64,000 nt of DNA from Annulohypoxylon bovei var. microspora (Eukaryota; Ascomycota; Sordariomycetes; Xylariales; Hypoxylaceae): assembly GCA_022836615.1 (NCBI GenBank), contig MU405273.1, positions 62,001-126,000 of the forward strand. The letters are read 5' to 3'. This document shows, piece after piece, positions 34,457-47,314 of this stretch; position 1 is the first letter of the stretch; every line of letters begins with the position of its first letter. The position numbers and the translations under genes were made by a program. The notes under the pieces were generated by a model. The model searched no databases, was not told the DNA's origin, and saw nothing but the letters and a program-made list of their open reading frames with translations.

Positions 34457-36770
34457 ATTTGGTTGCTATCCCCTCAGATACTCGCTCCCTTGCTTAATGT
34501 AAGCACTTAGGTATAATTCATGAACCTTAGTATCCCTATGCTGTGTTTAACGTGTTCACCAGAGTCCGCAATTCATGGATAGAGCCACAAGTGAAAAGAA
34601 TTAGGATGAGAGTTGGACGAGTCAGGAGGTATTTGTTCTTTGCGGGGGAGCGGACCCGAGTACCTATAGCCATAGAAATTTGCAAAGACTCTTCCAAAAT
34701 CTTATTCAATACCGGTACAGCACCTATGTAGGTCTAGCATGCATTTCAACGGATACGGTCTCGCAAGCTTCCTAAATCAGAAGTACATCCAGCTCGGTAA
34801 AAGGTAGGTAGGTAATGATTTAACAAACGTGACATAGTTAGGTAGGGCAGGTAGGGGTAGTTATGCAGGTTAGATGTAAATAGAATAGATACATATGAAA
34901 GCTATGTAATGAATGCTACATCGATGATGCGGAAGTGTAGTTGATGAACGAACAGGGAACAGAGCAGCTATGAATTGGAGAAGACGACAAGCTCATAGCT
35001 GCATGATACCAGTTTTTGCCCGCTTTACTGGGATTTTACAAGGATCTTCCTCGTCCGTATACGCGCCTATCTGCCATCTCATCGAAAAAACTTATGTGCA
35101 TAAGCCGCCACAATACATAATCCCAGTCATTTTCTTCTCGCCGAAAAATCGCACTAGTGATGAAACATAACAGCTTAACCTCACTTGTCTTCAGTCTGGC
35201 TTGTGTCGATTCGCTTTGATGGAACTACTTTATAACTATATGAAGGAAATGGTAACCTTGGAATTGGCGATGTTGGGTTATGTACACCAAACCGTCTAAC
35301 TACTCGTCGGATCAAGCGAGGGTATGATGGCTGTCATATATCATATACGCTAGGTTCGTACACGCCGATCCAGGCAGCCCAGGTGAATGGGCAAGTACCT
35401 TCGTGAATTTTATAGTGCATGTGGTAGATATTAGATACTTAAATACATCGCCGCGAGCTGCGCGAGACGCGCCGAGAAATGATATATCGTATCTCGAATG
35501 CATACATATGTAGGCAAGTAGCTAAAAGATCACCAGTTCAAGTTCGGGATGCGACGTTTAGGCATGGCAAAGTATGGAGCCCGTTTTATCCTGGGACGGG
35601 CCGGTTCGTCGGCGCTATTGTTTCTTTTACGGGGCATGGGTCTAGATGGTCCGACTGCAGAGTCTAGATAATACTCGTATGCTCTGTGATTTAGGAGCGA
35701 TGTAGCTACGTGCAGAACCCCTCTTCAGTATGCGTTTCTTTTTTCCTTTTTTTGTCCAAACTTGCTATTTAGGTACTCTCAGTATTCCGATGAGTTGATT
35801 GTCCATGACATCTAGACTATGGGTTTCAAATTACCATAGCCGTTTTCTTCATCGGCCGAGTCGGCTCCTCCGAGTTTGTAGGCAATCCATCAAAATCTTG
35901 TTAAAACCTTCAGCTTGAGGAGATGGGACAGGTTTACATGTATATTTGTACGTATGCTGCGTCGGGCAAGCCGAGTTTATGAATTCGTGTAACTAATGTA
36001 AATCATTGAAGCCGAACCCCCTGTAAATTTTGGATTTGTGGGTACAGCGCGAGAAGCCTCAAATCACGACGAAAATGATAAGACAGTTACGTATTTAAAT
36101 GCCATTATATGAGCATAATGACATGCATAGGTAAGAAAAAGAAAAAGAAAAGAAAAGAAATCCACACTCTTATTCAAAGCTCCGCGACTCTGTAGGTAGG
36201 TACATTATAGTGGCGCCTTCGCAAACATGTGGGTGTCATATGTAGGTGTGTTTACCTCCTGGTTTGAGGTGAGGTACGAAGTCATTCACAAATTGAGGGT
36301 AGCGTGCTAGAACTTCTAGACCAAGAGGTCATGTAAAATACTCGAGATCGATAGTAAGGGGCAATGAAGTAGTTAAAGAGTTGATGAGCGAAAAGTACCT
36401 AGATCTCCACATCTTGAAGCTGAGTTCTTGATTCACAATATCAGATCTAACAAAGTCGGAAAACGAGAGAAGTGTTGTGAGTGTGTTGCAGTATCCGAAC
36501 TTGAGACTACCTAGGTAATCTTCTATCCTGCCAAGAATATATGCCAATTAAAGCAGCCCGCCCCTTTCCGTTTCCTGTGTAACGATTTTGCGGCTCTGTA
36601 AAAGCCTGACCACTTCAATTACCAACGAGCTGTTTCTGACAACTACTAGTAATTCACAGTTCGAAATTATTGTGTTGTAGATTGAAAAGCTTATTTTACC
36701 TCTAATTGCTTAACCCAAATAGAGTAGTGAGTTAAGGGGTAGCTGTTTGTTGGCATTACTATTCTTCAGC
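34457..36770. other. Intergenic, no gene supported
   Basis: About 2.3 kb, promoter side of the methyltransferase and 3' side of the oxygenase. GGTAGGTA words near 34805-34850, a purine-rich (GAAAA)n run near 36127-36160. Open frames here are short and featureless. Confidence 0.5.
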
Positions 36771-38505
36771 CTAGAAAGGACAGCCACTCCATCCGCTAGC
36801 CCTTATCCTCTTAGCATCAGCTTCGGCTTCCTTCAAACCTAGACCTGTGCGGTTCTTGGGACCTATATCAGAGAACAGGTATCCTTGAGGCATATATTCC
36901 TCAGGGTTATCTCCCGGCACCTTGCCACCATACATCCAGACAGCCCACGCTAGAGGGCCCCAGCGACTCCATAGCGTCGGCTTGATGTAAAAGGGGAAGT
37001 TCCCGTACGGAATCAATTGCGTTATGCGGCCCGTTTGCGGATCCTGGGGACCAAGCCGCTTCACTTCGAAGAAGCGTGGCAGTGTCAAGTACCGCACGAC
37101 GAAGCGCCGTATCGTGAGGAGAGTGTGCGTTATCGCAATCGCCACGATGCCAGGTTCGGGCAGCCTGTCAAATTAGTCATTTATTAAAAGCCGAATCATC
37201 TCTACATGCCGCCAGAAAGGAAAATACGCGTAAGAAAAGGATTTGACCCAATGAGGGTGCAATCAATTTGATAGATAGAAGGCCCCAGGACCATAAGTAT
37301 CAAGTGAATAAGGGGTACACTAAAGGACGTTAACTCACATAAAAGCATCCCTCACCCTCTCGCCCAAGAGACTTATTATGACCTCCGTTATGAACGGCTT
37401 TGCGAACCACGGTGTCCAGTACGTCATCATAGGTATCAACGCCCTGGCCGGCTTAGCACATACAGTGCTGGGTTTCATGGCAACGACCTCGTAGCTTTTA
37501 GCCCATGCTGCTATGTCTTCGGCGAACTCGATACCATCATGCCACCCTGACTCGGCACGGGACAGATAGCCCTTATATTCGAGATTCATGGCGTCACCGA
37601 CACTCTTCCAGAAGACACCGTGCGCACAATATTCCATGTCATTCATCGGCCTCCAGTCATACATCCGGGCAAAGCGCGCCGGTTCTATTATAAAGACAGA
37701 CAACGTGTATAACAGATCCGCGTTGGAGATGGTGCCCTCCTTAACGTACTTGGTATGCAGGAAATTCATGCGTGCTATACCTTGCACGGCCCGCTCTGTT
37801 GTTGGCGGGTTCATCATAAATTCGCCGATCAATACCGCTGTGTCTTCAAATCTATATACTGTTAGTCATCGCTCTGGCTAATAAGATAATTTATTAAAAG
37901 TAGTCGAGAGAGGCTACTCATCAGGGCCGTGTCATAGACCGCCTTGTGTTACCTAAACTCTCACAAGACCTGGATCTTTCTGTGCATTGGCTATGATATG
38001 GGCATAATGGGAAACACGAGTTCAACTCACCTTTTGAGGCTCCTAACCGGGTCTGTTAAATTCCCAGTAGCTAAGAGTAGACGACTTATACTCTCTACTC
38101 CGTACGTCTAAGTAGCTCGACACGTTGATGTCAGCGACTGATCTGCAATCCCCAAACACTCTGCCATGATACATGTGTGGACAGGGAGGGTTTCCAACTA
38201 ACCTTGAACAACCCAAACTCCAAAGCTAAAAACTGGAACAGCGGTGTCTCCCAGGTATTCAGGAATTTTATAATCTGCTGGGCATCGACGACGGTCATGT
38301 GCGCGAGCGATGCCCGGTCCGGATAGCCCAGTCTCTGCCGGATGGCATTTTCACGGCGGAAGCGCAGGGCTCGGCATAGCCCGACATACAACAGAGCTGC
38401 GGGGAAGATGAACTGTGTCCATGACGCAGACGATAGGATTTTCGACAGCGGATCCGGCGGGATGATAGCCGCCGCGGCGCTGATATCTGAAATGGAGAAA
38501 TTCAT
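36771..38505 (-). CDS. MpaB-type ER-bound oxygenase (DUF2236 / rubber-oxygenase-like catalytic domain)
   Basis: Four exons (38505-38203, 38107-38031, 37851-37339, 37164-36771) encode 428 residues. Splices: donors GTTAGT, GTGAGT and GTGAGT, acceptors CTTAG, TATAG and TGACAG, all frame-consistent. A single membrane anchor lies near residues 28-47 (TQFIFPAALLYVGLCRAL). The conserved core includes ARMNFLHTKYVKEG, LLYTLSVFIIEPARF and the YDWRPMNDMEYCAHGVFW block seen in MpaB relatives. In the mycophenolic acid pathway MpaB cleaves a prenyl side chain at the ER; heme and oxygen use is assumed from the related latex-clearing proteins. No prenyltransferase or polyketide synthase is within the window, so the substrate is open. 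Confidence 0.85.
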
Positions 38506-39363
38506 TTTAGAAGATGTCTTACTCTGCTAATATCATCCGGTCGTTCGTTTATTCGAGGATGATTAGCAAGCAGACGGAAGCGAGCCTGGGTGGAGCGAGG
38601 CCTATGTATAGTATAAAATAGGATTGGTGATATATGTAAGGTGCTGGCTTAAGGTTACATCAAGCCTCAGTTCGTAGCGTTACCACCGTAACCACAACCC
38701 TCAAGAGTACCGAGGTATGTATCGTGTGATGTTCTTAAGGCGTGATGGTTGACAGCTTACCAGCCCAGAAATATTACCATAGATGTGTGTGATAGAAATG
38801 GAAAGGACCGGGGGTGGAGCTAGCCCAAGGAGAAGAAGAAAGTAGTTGATGACCTGGCAACTACACCTCCAATCCGAAAGTAATAGACATGGATACTTAG
38901 GTATGCTGGAAAGCTATGATGCATACTAAGCGGGCGAGCTGAAGAAAAAGCACAAGCATAGAGAAACTGGGACTAATAAAATATTGGGAGTCCGAAGCAG
39001 TGGACTAGGTAGACTGGAAATTTCTTTCCAATATTTCACGTTGGTAATCTGATTGGTGATATGTAGCCTATATATTTAGTTCTGGAATAATTGTGTACAG
39101 CATCGACGCTGTAGCTTATCCCGACCACATGTTTTTCTAAAACAGTTTAGCCGAGAGGTTGCTCGTGTCTGCTTGGGTCGGTGAGGGCCGTCGTATAACT
39201 GACGAAGAGGGTAGAGTTAAGGATCTACTCGTAATCTTAACTAGTGCTCACTGTACATATCTATCGTAAAGCGAGGATGGCATATGGACGCTGGTTCGTC
39301 ACAAAAAGACTCCGCTATACCTAATATTGATAAACTTGTTTTTTTCCACGCAGCGTCATCCAT
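38506..39363. other. Intergenic spacer
   Basis: About 0.86 kb between two minus-strand genes. It holds the oxygenase promoter and the PIG-S gene's 3' end. Nothing coding seen. Confidence 0.5.
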
Positions 39364-41113
39364 TCATGTTTCCTTCACCTTTTCTTTTCTTGCCTTCTTC
39401 CAGGCCTTGATCTGATTCAAAAGCCCGATAACCAGAGGTACTCCCACAGGTCCCAGCAATGGTAGGTAAACGGCAATCTTGTGTTCGTCTGGGAAATAGA
39501 GTTGGCCAACCATACTCTTCTCAAAAAAGGCACGCTCTGCTTCTACATCGGCGATACGCGCATTTTCGAGACCACTGGTTCCACCGAGGTTGGAACACGC
39601 AAGTTGTAGATGGTACATAGATTTGGCTACCCCATCAGCAACGCTAGACGGAATGGATATGCTTGGTAGCGCCAACGACAGACGACCTAATGACCCCAGA
39701 GAAGAGGAGGCTCGCAGAAGCAAATCGGCGGATCGAATACGGGTTAGCGTCGAAAGACGCATCGGCAATGGCCCCGACTGCGGGGTACCCAGGAGTGATA
39801 GCAGATGTGAAGTGAAAGTTAATATGGGCTGCTTTAATATTTCTGAAGAAACGTGGTCGGCAGAGGGGGGCGGTAGGAGATATACCGATCCCCACTGCGG
39901 TATGAGCCAGGACTGAGACGTGCCTGTTTCCGAGGCGGTACCAATGGTTTGGTTACCAATGTACACGACAAAGTTGACGGTTGGCGCACCTCCTATAGAG
40001 GGCGACAATGGCCATTCGGCGGCGTTGATGAAGGAAGATAAGTCTTCCTTGCTTAGCATCTGCGATTGTACACCAGGACTGGCGTACAACTGGACTTGGG
40101 TGTCGATGGTGAAATTGTGGATAGGTCCAAGCATATCTAGTATCGGTTTCATATATTCGTCTATGGCAGACTCGATATCCCAACTGCTCGGAACTGGCCC
40201 ACTTGTAAACAATGAGAAGGTAAGATGATAAGTTCGAGAGTATTTCACTGATCTTGTCATTCGCTTCGACAATGAGTCGCTCAAGTCCTGAGGGGATCCC
40301 GGCGGTCGTTGCTCGAAGGGCATGGAAGACGTTGCTAGAAGATAGGACATAACATCTCGCTCTTCAGAGAAGGCCTCTCGGAGCTGTGCTGCTAGGTATG
40401 TCGCAAAGCCGGAAGAGGCGGAATTAGACGCCGGTATAGAGTTCGGGGGGTATGTGACATCGAGGATGGGCGTCTGCGAATCGAATGATGATGTAGCAAC
40501 ATCGCCGGGGCTTAGTCGTATTGTGAGGGCGATGTTCGAATTACGTGCTAGATCGTTGGTACGACCTACGTTGGCTGGTTCGGATACTTCAAGCTGTAGA
40601 TGATGTCCCTTGAAGTCGTCGCTTGGTGTGTCTAAGGCCTGTTGCGTAATGCGCACGAGGTTCTCAGTCTCGTCGTTTCGCAAAGTCGGCGCATCAATGG
40701 CAATTCGTATCGGGAATACTGGATTGCAAGCCTTAGTAGTAGAGACATTGTTAATAACAGATCTATGACATATTCATTGTAAGATAGGATTGCATTCTAA
40801 CCCTGCCGTCAGCCCAGTCCATCATCTGGCTCAGGGGCAGATCTGCCCGATATATTGTAGTAGTCTTCCACCATATTGGTAATCCGAAGAATAACACGAT
40901 GAACCAAAACGAAGCGACAATGTAAGATCGTCTTTGAATATCCTCTGCCTTCTCCGGGGGAGGTTGTTTTGGCGTCAATGTCGTCTCGGGGCTGCTGTCG
41001 CTGCTGCTGTTGTTGTTACTGCTGCCGCTAGCATTATTGGCGCCTGCAGGCGATTGTCGGCTTTTGGATGCAACGCTGTCATGTTGGGGTTCGGAGACCG
41101 AAGTGGAAGACAT
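39364..41113 (-). CDS. GPI17: GPI transamidase subunit PIG-S
   Basis: Subunit of the ER complex that attaches GPI anchors to proteins. Exons 41113-40802 and 40731-39364 encode 559 residues. The intron (donor GTTAGA, acceptor CTAAG) joins WADGR to ACNPVFPIRIAIDAP in phase 0. Residues 1-60 are a Ser/Asn-rich cytosolic tail. TM1 is about 67-87 (SYIVASFWFIVLFFGLPIWW) followed by KTTTIYRADLP, a hallmark of the family. A long lumenal domain with the HNFTIDTQVQLYA block and SWLIPQWGSV follows, and a second membrane segment near the C-terminus (VYLPLLGPVGVPLVIGLL) ends in a Lys-rich tail. It would serve clients such as the GPI-type protease at 2.8-4.3 kb. Confidence 0.95.
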
Positions 41114-42767
41114 AGCTAGATTAGGCGGGACGGCGGGACTACCTCATCGAAGGCATGGCTCGTGATCGATTGCGTGGTTGGAGTCGTCGCAAAGTTGTCA
41201 TGTGTAAAAGTTACAAGCTTACAAGCTTACAAGGTTCTCCATGTTCTTAGGAAAAAAGAAGGTCGAAGCTTTCTCGGTGCTACTTTCCCGCAGTCCTGTT
41301 ACTTTGTTTGGTTCTGGCAGGCGGGTTGGTGGGTCACACAGGTCGCCTCTAAGATGTGACGGTGCCGCTAAACCACTGGCCCTCAAGCGCTAATGTTGTA
41401 CGAGCTGGGAATTGGGTTTAATTGGCTATGGCTATCTCATTTTGGACCATGAGATCAATCAATCTGTCAAGAACATGAGCATGTACGTATCTACTTTGAT
41501 ACTTGTTCTATAATTTGTAGGCGAACCAAAAATAACTATCTTTTTAACTCTTACAACATTTCAATATTCACATTCATCAAAGTCAATTTCGTTTGCAATT
41601 TGGTAAAAAGATTTTCAGATCCATGGATAATAATCCCTGGCTCATCGACTCAACAAAATACATACATACATACCGCATACCCACCCTAGCGTAATTCACA
41701 GGCAATTCTAATCTGTTTGAGCCACTCAGATATATAATTGGTACCGACTCTGCTGACGTTTAACAGTCCGTGTTGCGTGTTGTGTGGCTTTTAAGCCTCC
41801 GCCGCAGCGTCGTCGGCAGGTTGGTGGCTCATGTAAAGGATATGGGGAACTTTCGAATCCGAATGCGACAATGATATGTCTCTGACCTCCCTGGCTCCCT
41901 TTGGAAACATCTCTCGGACCCTTGGCCCTAACCCGCTGCTTCACACCCATCAGGACAGCAAATCATCATCTGATATGACATATATGCATCATCAGGTCCT
42001 ATAAACCCTATCAAGTCTCTCGACGTCATTGGTGCTTTATATTCGAATCGCTTTCGCTACACGGGAAAGGCAACCTCTAGGCTGCTCTGCGTGTAACCAA
42101 GGTGCGTTACAAGCCGAGGCTCAAGCACAATTAGGAAATCCAACAGGAAAATCAACTACAACACGCCGAGGGGTAGCTCATGGATCGGCCAATGTTGGTG
42201 AATCTACAATTACTTTCGGCTCTCCGAGGCTAATTTGACGCCGTCCGAGCCTAGCGTTTAGGCTTGGGAAAAAATAACCCAATAGTTTCTGATAGGTTAT
42301 TTCTCTCAAGATGGATATCCCGTACATTTCCATACATCGCCATCCCCCCGGACCCAAGGGTTTAGATATCCGGTATGCGTTATGATGCGGATCAAGGATT
42401 ATTGGTCTGCGGGATCCCGTCTCGAAAGAAGCCCACGCGGCCCACCGAGGGATATAGCAGCTTAGAAACTATCTAAAACGCGCCACATACTGTTTTATTT
42501 ATTTTTACTATGTCCCCTTATTATCGTGAAGGTTTTTCTTCTCTTGTCTCATGTCATACTTGACATCTTCATACTCATCTGCCACGTGTATTCTAATCAG
42601 TATTTACTCAGTATTTATTCATCTTGTGTTCTTATGATAGCTATTTAAAGAACCTTCCAAGGTTTATTGAAACTTTTCACTTCTTCAACTTTACTGTTAT
42701 GCCTTTCTAGGAAACTCATTCTATCAACACTGTCTCAGAAAATCAAGTATTCTCGAACAGTTGTAAT
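41114..42767. other. Intergenic between divergent genes
   Basis: About 1.65 kb between PIG-S (-) and the FAT1-type gene (+), so two promoters. ACAAGCTT direct repeats near 41212-41228. No gene supported; small frames at 41162-41359 and 42029-42238 look random. Confidence 0.5.
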
Positions 42768-44831
42768 ATGCCAAGTAAGTTACACGACTTCACAGAGTCC
42801 AAATTAAGCATCCAGTGAAACATTGTTTGACCCGAAATATGTCCCAAATCCAATTATTTCCCCCTCTTTACTAACCCTAAAATCAGTTCCTTTGGCGCTC
42901 TCAGTACCGGCGGCGGCTGCTGGACTTGCCTATCTCAACGTCAAGACCGGGTTCTGGTATGACAGAACGCTGCTGCGCGCTACTGTTCCGGCACTCTATC
43001 ATAATATCCGCCGTGAGAAGACTGATCGCTGTAGTACATTCTACGTGCTAGAACAAAAGGCGACAAACAAGTCATCGAGGGATCGGCCGTACATTCGCTT
43101 CGAAGATAAATCATGGACGTTCCGCCAGGTCTACGAGATAGCGTTGAGGTACGGCAACTGGTTCAAGACGAAATTTGACGTCAAACCTAAAGATATTGTC
43201 GCTATTAATCTTCAGAATTCGGATCACTTTTTGTTCGTCCTTTTCGGGTTGTGGTCTATCGGGGCGAAACCGGCATTTCTCAATTACAACCTAACTGGCC
43301 AGGCCTTAGTCCATTGCGTCAAAACGGCAGATCCGGTTCTTATGCTAGTTGATACCGAAGTCGCTTCCAAGGTTAACGATGGAGTCCGCGAGCAATTAAA
43401 GCACCTGCGGATCGAGCTGCTGACGGATGAACTGAAGGCGGAAGTCTTCGCTACTGAAGCGATACGACCGCCTGATTATCTGCGCGGCGACCAATTACCT
43501 AAGGATATGGCCATTCTCATATATACTTCTGGCACGACCGGGTTGCCAAAAGCCGCCATCGTGTCCTGGAAAAAATTGACGGTCGTCGGTTCATTTGCTG
43601 GCCGTTGGCTGGCTACGAAACCGTCTGACGTGTTCTACACGGTAAGTCCCACGTCACATTTTTACATAACCGTAGTAATGATCTAACATTTTCAACATAG
43701 TGTATGCCCCTTTATCATAGCTCAGCTACGATTATGGGAATGGCTCACTGCTTAGAAAGTGGTTCTACATTGGCGCTAGGCAAGAAATTCTCAACTAAGA
43801 CGTTCTGGAAGGAAGCTCGCCAGCACAAGGCAACCATGATTCAATACGTAGGAGAGACATGCCGGTACTTACTTGCAGCGCCACCTCAGACCGATCCCTT
43901 TACGGGCGAGAATATGGATAAGAAGCATAACATAAAACTAGCACTCGGTAACGGCTTGCGCCCGGATATTTGGGACAAATTCAAGGAACGATTTGGAATC
44001 GATGGAATCGCCGAGTTTTACGGAGCAACCGAAGGCTCACTAGCACTATTTAACTATACGCGAAACGAGTTAGGGAGTGGTGGCATTGGTTACGTGGGGT
44101 TGCTTTACACGCTCGTCGCTACGGTATCCTCCGCCATCATAGCGCTCGATCCTGACATGGACACACCAATACGCGATCCGAAGACGGGCTTCTGCCGACG
44201 GGTTAAGCGGGGCGACGTCGGTGAGCTTCTATTCAGGTTGCCGGGCGAACCAGAGGGGAACTTCCAGGGTTATTACAACGACCCCAAGTCGACGGAGAGC
44301 AAGATAATGCGCGATGTGCTCCAGAAGGGCGATCACTACTTCCGGTCAGGCGACCTGGTGAGCTGGGATCGGGAGGGCATCATGCGTTTTCACGACCGTA
44401 TGGGTGATACTTTCCGGTGGAAGAGCGAAAACGTAGCGACTACAGAGGTGAGCGAGGCGCTAGGTGCCCATCCAGCTGTACAAGAGGCCAACGTCTACGG
44501 TGTGCAACTACCGAATCACGATGGAAGAGCTGGGTGCGCCGCGGTCGCCTTATCCCAGGGGCAACCCGACGAAACTCTACTACGATCACTAGCCGACCAC
44601 GTGCGCAGTAAGCTACCGAAATACGCAGTGCCGATCTTTCTTAGGCTTGGTAAGGGGCTTAGCACGCAAGTTACGGACACGAACAAGCAGAAGAAGCAAG
44701 AGCTTCGGCTGCAGGGTGTGAACCCTGCGCTTGTCGGCGACGACGAGCTTTATTGGCTCAAGGATGGGACTTACGTCAAGTTCAACAAGAATGACTGGGA
44801 TCGGTTGAATGCTGGCCAGGTGAAGCTTTGA
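42768..44831 (+). CDS. Very-long-chain acyl-CoA synthetase / fatty acid transporter (FAT1/FATP type)
   Basis: Activates very-long-chain fatty acids with ATP and CoA and couples this to uptake. Secure exons: coding from about 42811 to 43641, and 43701-44831; the intron has donor GTAAGT and acceptor CATAG and joins DVFYT to CMPLYHSSA. Together about 650 residues, the family length. A membrane-associated N-terminus (LALSVPAAAAGLAYL) is followed by the AMP-binding P-loop IYTSGTTGLPKA, FYGATEGS, DRMGDTFRWKSENV and a C-terminal VKL that resembles a weak peroxisomal signal. The first exon is uncertain: the frame has no ATG of its own. The best candidate is ATG at 42768 with donor GTAAGT and acceptor TTAAG (exon 2 at 42809), which requires a 34-nt intron. 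Confidence 0.9.
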
Positions 44832-45640
44832 TGATCTGTGTAGGTATGGTTGCTATCTAGGTCTTTTTGATGAGGATTTGAGGGAATTCATTGTACAAAT
44901 CTGCATTGGGTATATTTGATAGGTTTTGAATATGGTAAATATGGGTAGGATAGGATAGGATGGCGGCCTTGTAGGATCTAGGTTTGAGCCTTTGTCATAG
45001 TCTGCATTGGGGGTTGCATCCAAGGGATCTGTCCCTGCGTTGGTTTCTTCCAAGTTTGAATTGCATTTTCATCCTTCAACCGCTTTCCATGCATGTTTGG
45101 ATCGTGCAAATGCCGAGTGCTGCCTGATCTGCATGATATCCTATTATCAATTTATTGTTCTCTTTGCACGGCTTTCTTAGTTCTTAGTTCGTGGTTGACT
45201 TTCATATTTTTGATATGTAAGGATTTAAGGTATCGACAATATTTGAGACATGAGGTTATTTATGTCCAAGGCTTACGTCGAAGGTGATTGTTGAGGTCGA
45301 AATGTCCCCCCCCCTTTTTACGGTACATTACCTATAGTATATGCATCATGTAAGGATGCGTAATAAATCAGCGCTAGTAGACTATAGCTACCTTAACCCT
45401 GTCAGCCCTGTGCTAATGAGGATCTAGATATATGTAAGGGCTCTTTCCTTCGAAGGATTAGATACAATATGACTTCTGCCATGGAAGCATACTCGGGGTT
45501 ACGTAAGCTTTCAAGCCCCACATTGCCCCTCCAAGACCAGCAATTAGCAAATAGTAAAACTTCTAAATGTACGAATAAAAAGCTTCAAATTTTAACAACT
45601 TCATCGCGCGCCGACCGAGATTCGTCCCTCAATATTCATA
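44832..45640. other. Intergenic spacer
   Basis: About 0.8 kb between two plus-strand genes. A C9T5 tract lies near 45306-45319. Contains the DPH2 promoter. Nothing coding. Confidence 0.5.
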
Positions 45641-47314
45641 ATGGCATCCGAACTTAGCGCGCCGCCCGTCCTCTCGGCGCCAGCCGAATATATCTTCGAA
45701 GACCCAACTCCAACCTCTGCTATTGCGCAGGGGAAGCGACCTCGTAGGCCAGACCATGAGCTTTATGAAGTTTACGAAATTGTCCGGACGGCCATTGAGA
45801 TTCAACAAAATGGATGGAGCCGAATTGCCCTGCAGTTTCCCGACGCTATGTTACCGGATGCGCCTTGGGTCGTCAATGCGCTTAACACGGAACTAGGCAC
45901 GAGGCAGGAAGAGGGACATGATCAAGAGCAGCAACAAAGACGAAGGTTATATATCCTAGCAGACACATCGTATAGCGCCTGTTGCGTCGACGAGATCGCG
46001 GCCGAACACGCAGATGCAAACGGTGTTGTGCATTATGGGCGCGCGTGCTTAAGTCCAACATCGAGATTGCCCGTACTACATATTTTTACAAAACAAAAGC
46101 TCGATTATGCTTCTGTAACGAAATCGTTCGAGACTGAGTTTCCTGAGAGGGCGGAGAAGGTCGTCGTAATGGCGGATGTCATGTTCCAGGAACATGTGGC
46201 GTTCATATGCGAATCGCTAAGAGAAAGGGGATATAGTAATGTCGCTGCGACCGAGATTGTGCGAGATCCGACTGGGACGATACCGAACCGCAAAGTCTTA
46301 TGGCCTGACGCCCCGGTTGAGGAACATTCCAATTATAATCTAAATGAATATCATTTATTCCACATATCTACACCTCCAACGTCTCTCCTCTTAACCCTTT
46401 CCTCCCGCCTCGCCTCTCTACACATCTACTCGACGCCCTCCTCACCGTATACGACAACATCTGAGCTACCTGATCCGAGTGCGACACCTGGTCTCCTACG
46501 TCGCCGTTATGGCCTTGTTATCCGGCTAGCTACGGCATCCATCATTGGAATTCTGGTGAATACGCTGTCCGTCAAGAATTACATGTCAACCATCTCTACG
46601 CTCAGGAACCAGATCGCGGCCGCCGGGAAGAAGAGCTATACCATCGTGGTCGGCAAGCTAAATGCTGCAAAGCTGGCCAACTTCGCCGAGGTAGACGGCT
46701 GGGTCGTGGTCGGGTGCTGGGAGAGCGGACTGGTCGAGCAAGAAGGCCTGTGGAAACCCGTGGTCACGCCCTTCGAGCTTGGTCTCGCGCTGCAGGGAGA
46801 TGATACTAGAGTCTGGACTGGCGAGTGGTGGGGTGGTATTGAGGGTGTTGAAGCTCCCCCGGCTACAGATGATAATACGGAATGTGATGCCGAGCAAGAG
46901 AAGGATAAGGAGGCGACCGAAAACGAAGTAGAAGAGGTTGAGGGCGGTGTTGACGAGGAAGAGTCGGAAGCGCCCGAGTTCGACCTTCGAACTGGCAAAT
47001 TCGTTAGCAATAGTCGACCAATGCGGGTTGCCATACGGAGCGTCCCACGAAGTGGACCTGAAACTAACGGTGTAGACCTGGTACATGGTCAAAGCGCCGC
47101 GTCCTCAGCGATCGTTAAGAGGGCCGCTGGTGATGTGGCCTTAGTTAACGGTGTAGCGAGCCCCGGAGCGGAGTTCCTGAGATCGCAGAGGACTTGGCAA
47201 GGACTTGGCACGGAGTTTGGTGCCGAGGAAGATGAAGAGAGTACCGTTGTTGAGGAGGGACGGAGTGGTGTTGCGAGAGGGTATACCGTGGGTCAAGACC
47301 AGATACGGACGTGA
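45641..47314 (+). CDS. DPH2: Diphthamide biosynthesis protein 2
   Basis: Partner of Dph1 in the first step of diphthamide formation on elongation factor 2. Single exon, 557 residues, starting at ATG 45641 in a good context (CATAATGG). Early motifs: WSRIALQFPDAMLPDAPWVV; YILADTSYSACCVDEIAAEH with Cys114/Cys115; VVHYGRACLSP with Cys136; DVMFQEHV; and later WVVVGCWESGL with Cys359 followed by KPVVTPFELGLAL. These are the family's Fe-S cluster regions. The region after about residue 410 is acidic, low-complexity (Glu-rich), then GLGTEFG near the C-terminus, a conserved Dph2 ending. Cytosolic. Confidence 0.95.
   Translation: MASELSAPPVLSAPAEYIFEDPTPTSAIAQGKRPRRPDHELYEVYEIVRTAIEIQQNGWSRIALQFPDAMLPDAPWVVNALNTELGTRQEEGHDQEQQQRRRLYILADTSYSACCVDEIAAEHADANGVVHYGRACLSPTSRLPVLHIFTKQKLDYASVTKSFETEFPERAEKVVVMADVMFQEHVAFICESLRERGYSNVAATEIVRDPTGTIPNRKVLWPDAPVEEHSNYNLNEYHLFHISTPPTSLLLTLSSRLASLHIYSTPSSPYTTTSELPDPSATPGLLRRRYGLVIRLATASIIGILVNTLSVKNYMSTISTLRNQIAAAGKKSYTIVVGKLNAAKLANFAEVDGWVVVGCWESGLVEQEGLWKPVVTPFELGLALQGDDTRVWTGEWWGGIEGVEAPPATDDNTECDAEQEKDKEATENEVEEVEGGVDEEESEAPEFDLRTGKFVSNSRPMRVAIRSVPRSGPETNGVDLVHGQSAASSAIVKRAAGDVALVNGVASPGAEFLRSQRTWQGLGTEFGAEEDEESTVVEEGRSGVARGYTVGQDQIRT

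Noticed and set aside
35521..35600. tRNA-like B box (GTTCAAGTTCG region)
   Set aside because: No A box or cloverleaf arms could be paired around it.
18418..38505. Secondary-metabolite gene cluster
   Set aside because: Peroxygenase-like enzyme, SDR, MFS, methyltransferase and MpaB-type oxygenase are present, but there is no PKS, NRPS, terpene synthase or prenyltransferase and no pathway regulator, and unrelated genes intervene.
46636..47092. Minus-strand frames opposite DPH2
   Set aside because: Ser/Thr-rich shadows of the acidic DPH2 tail.
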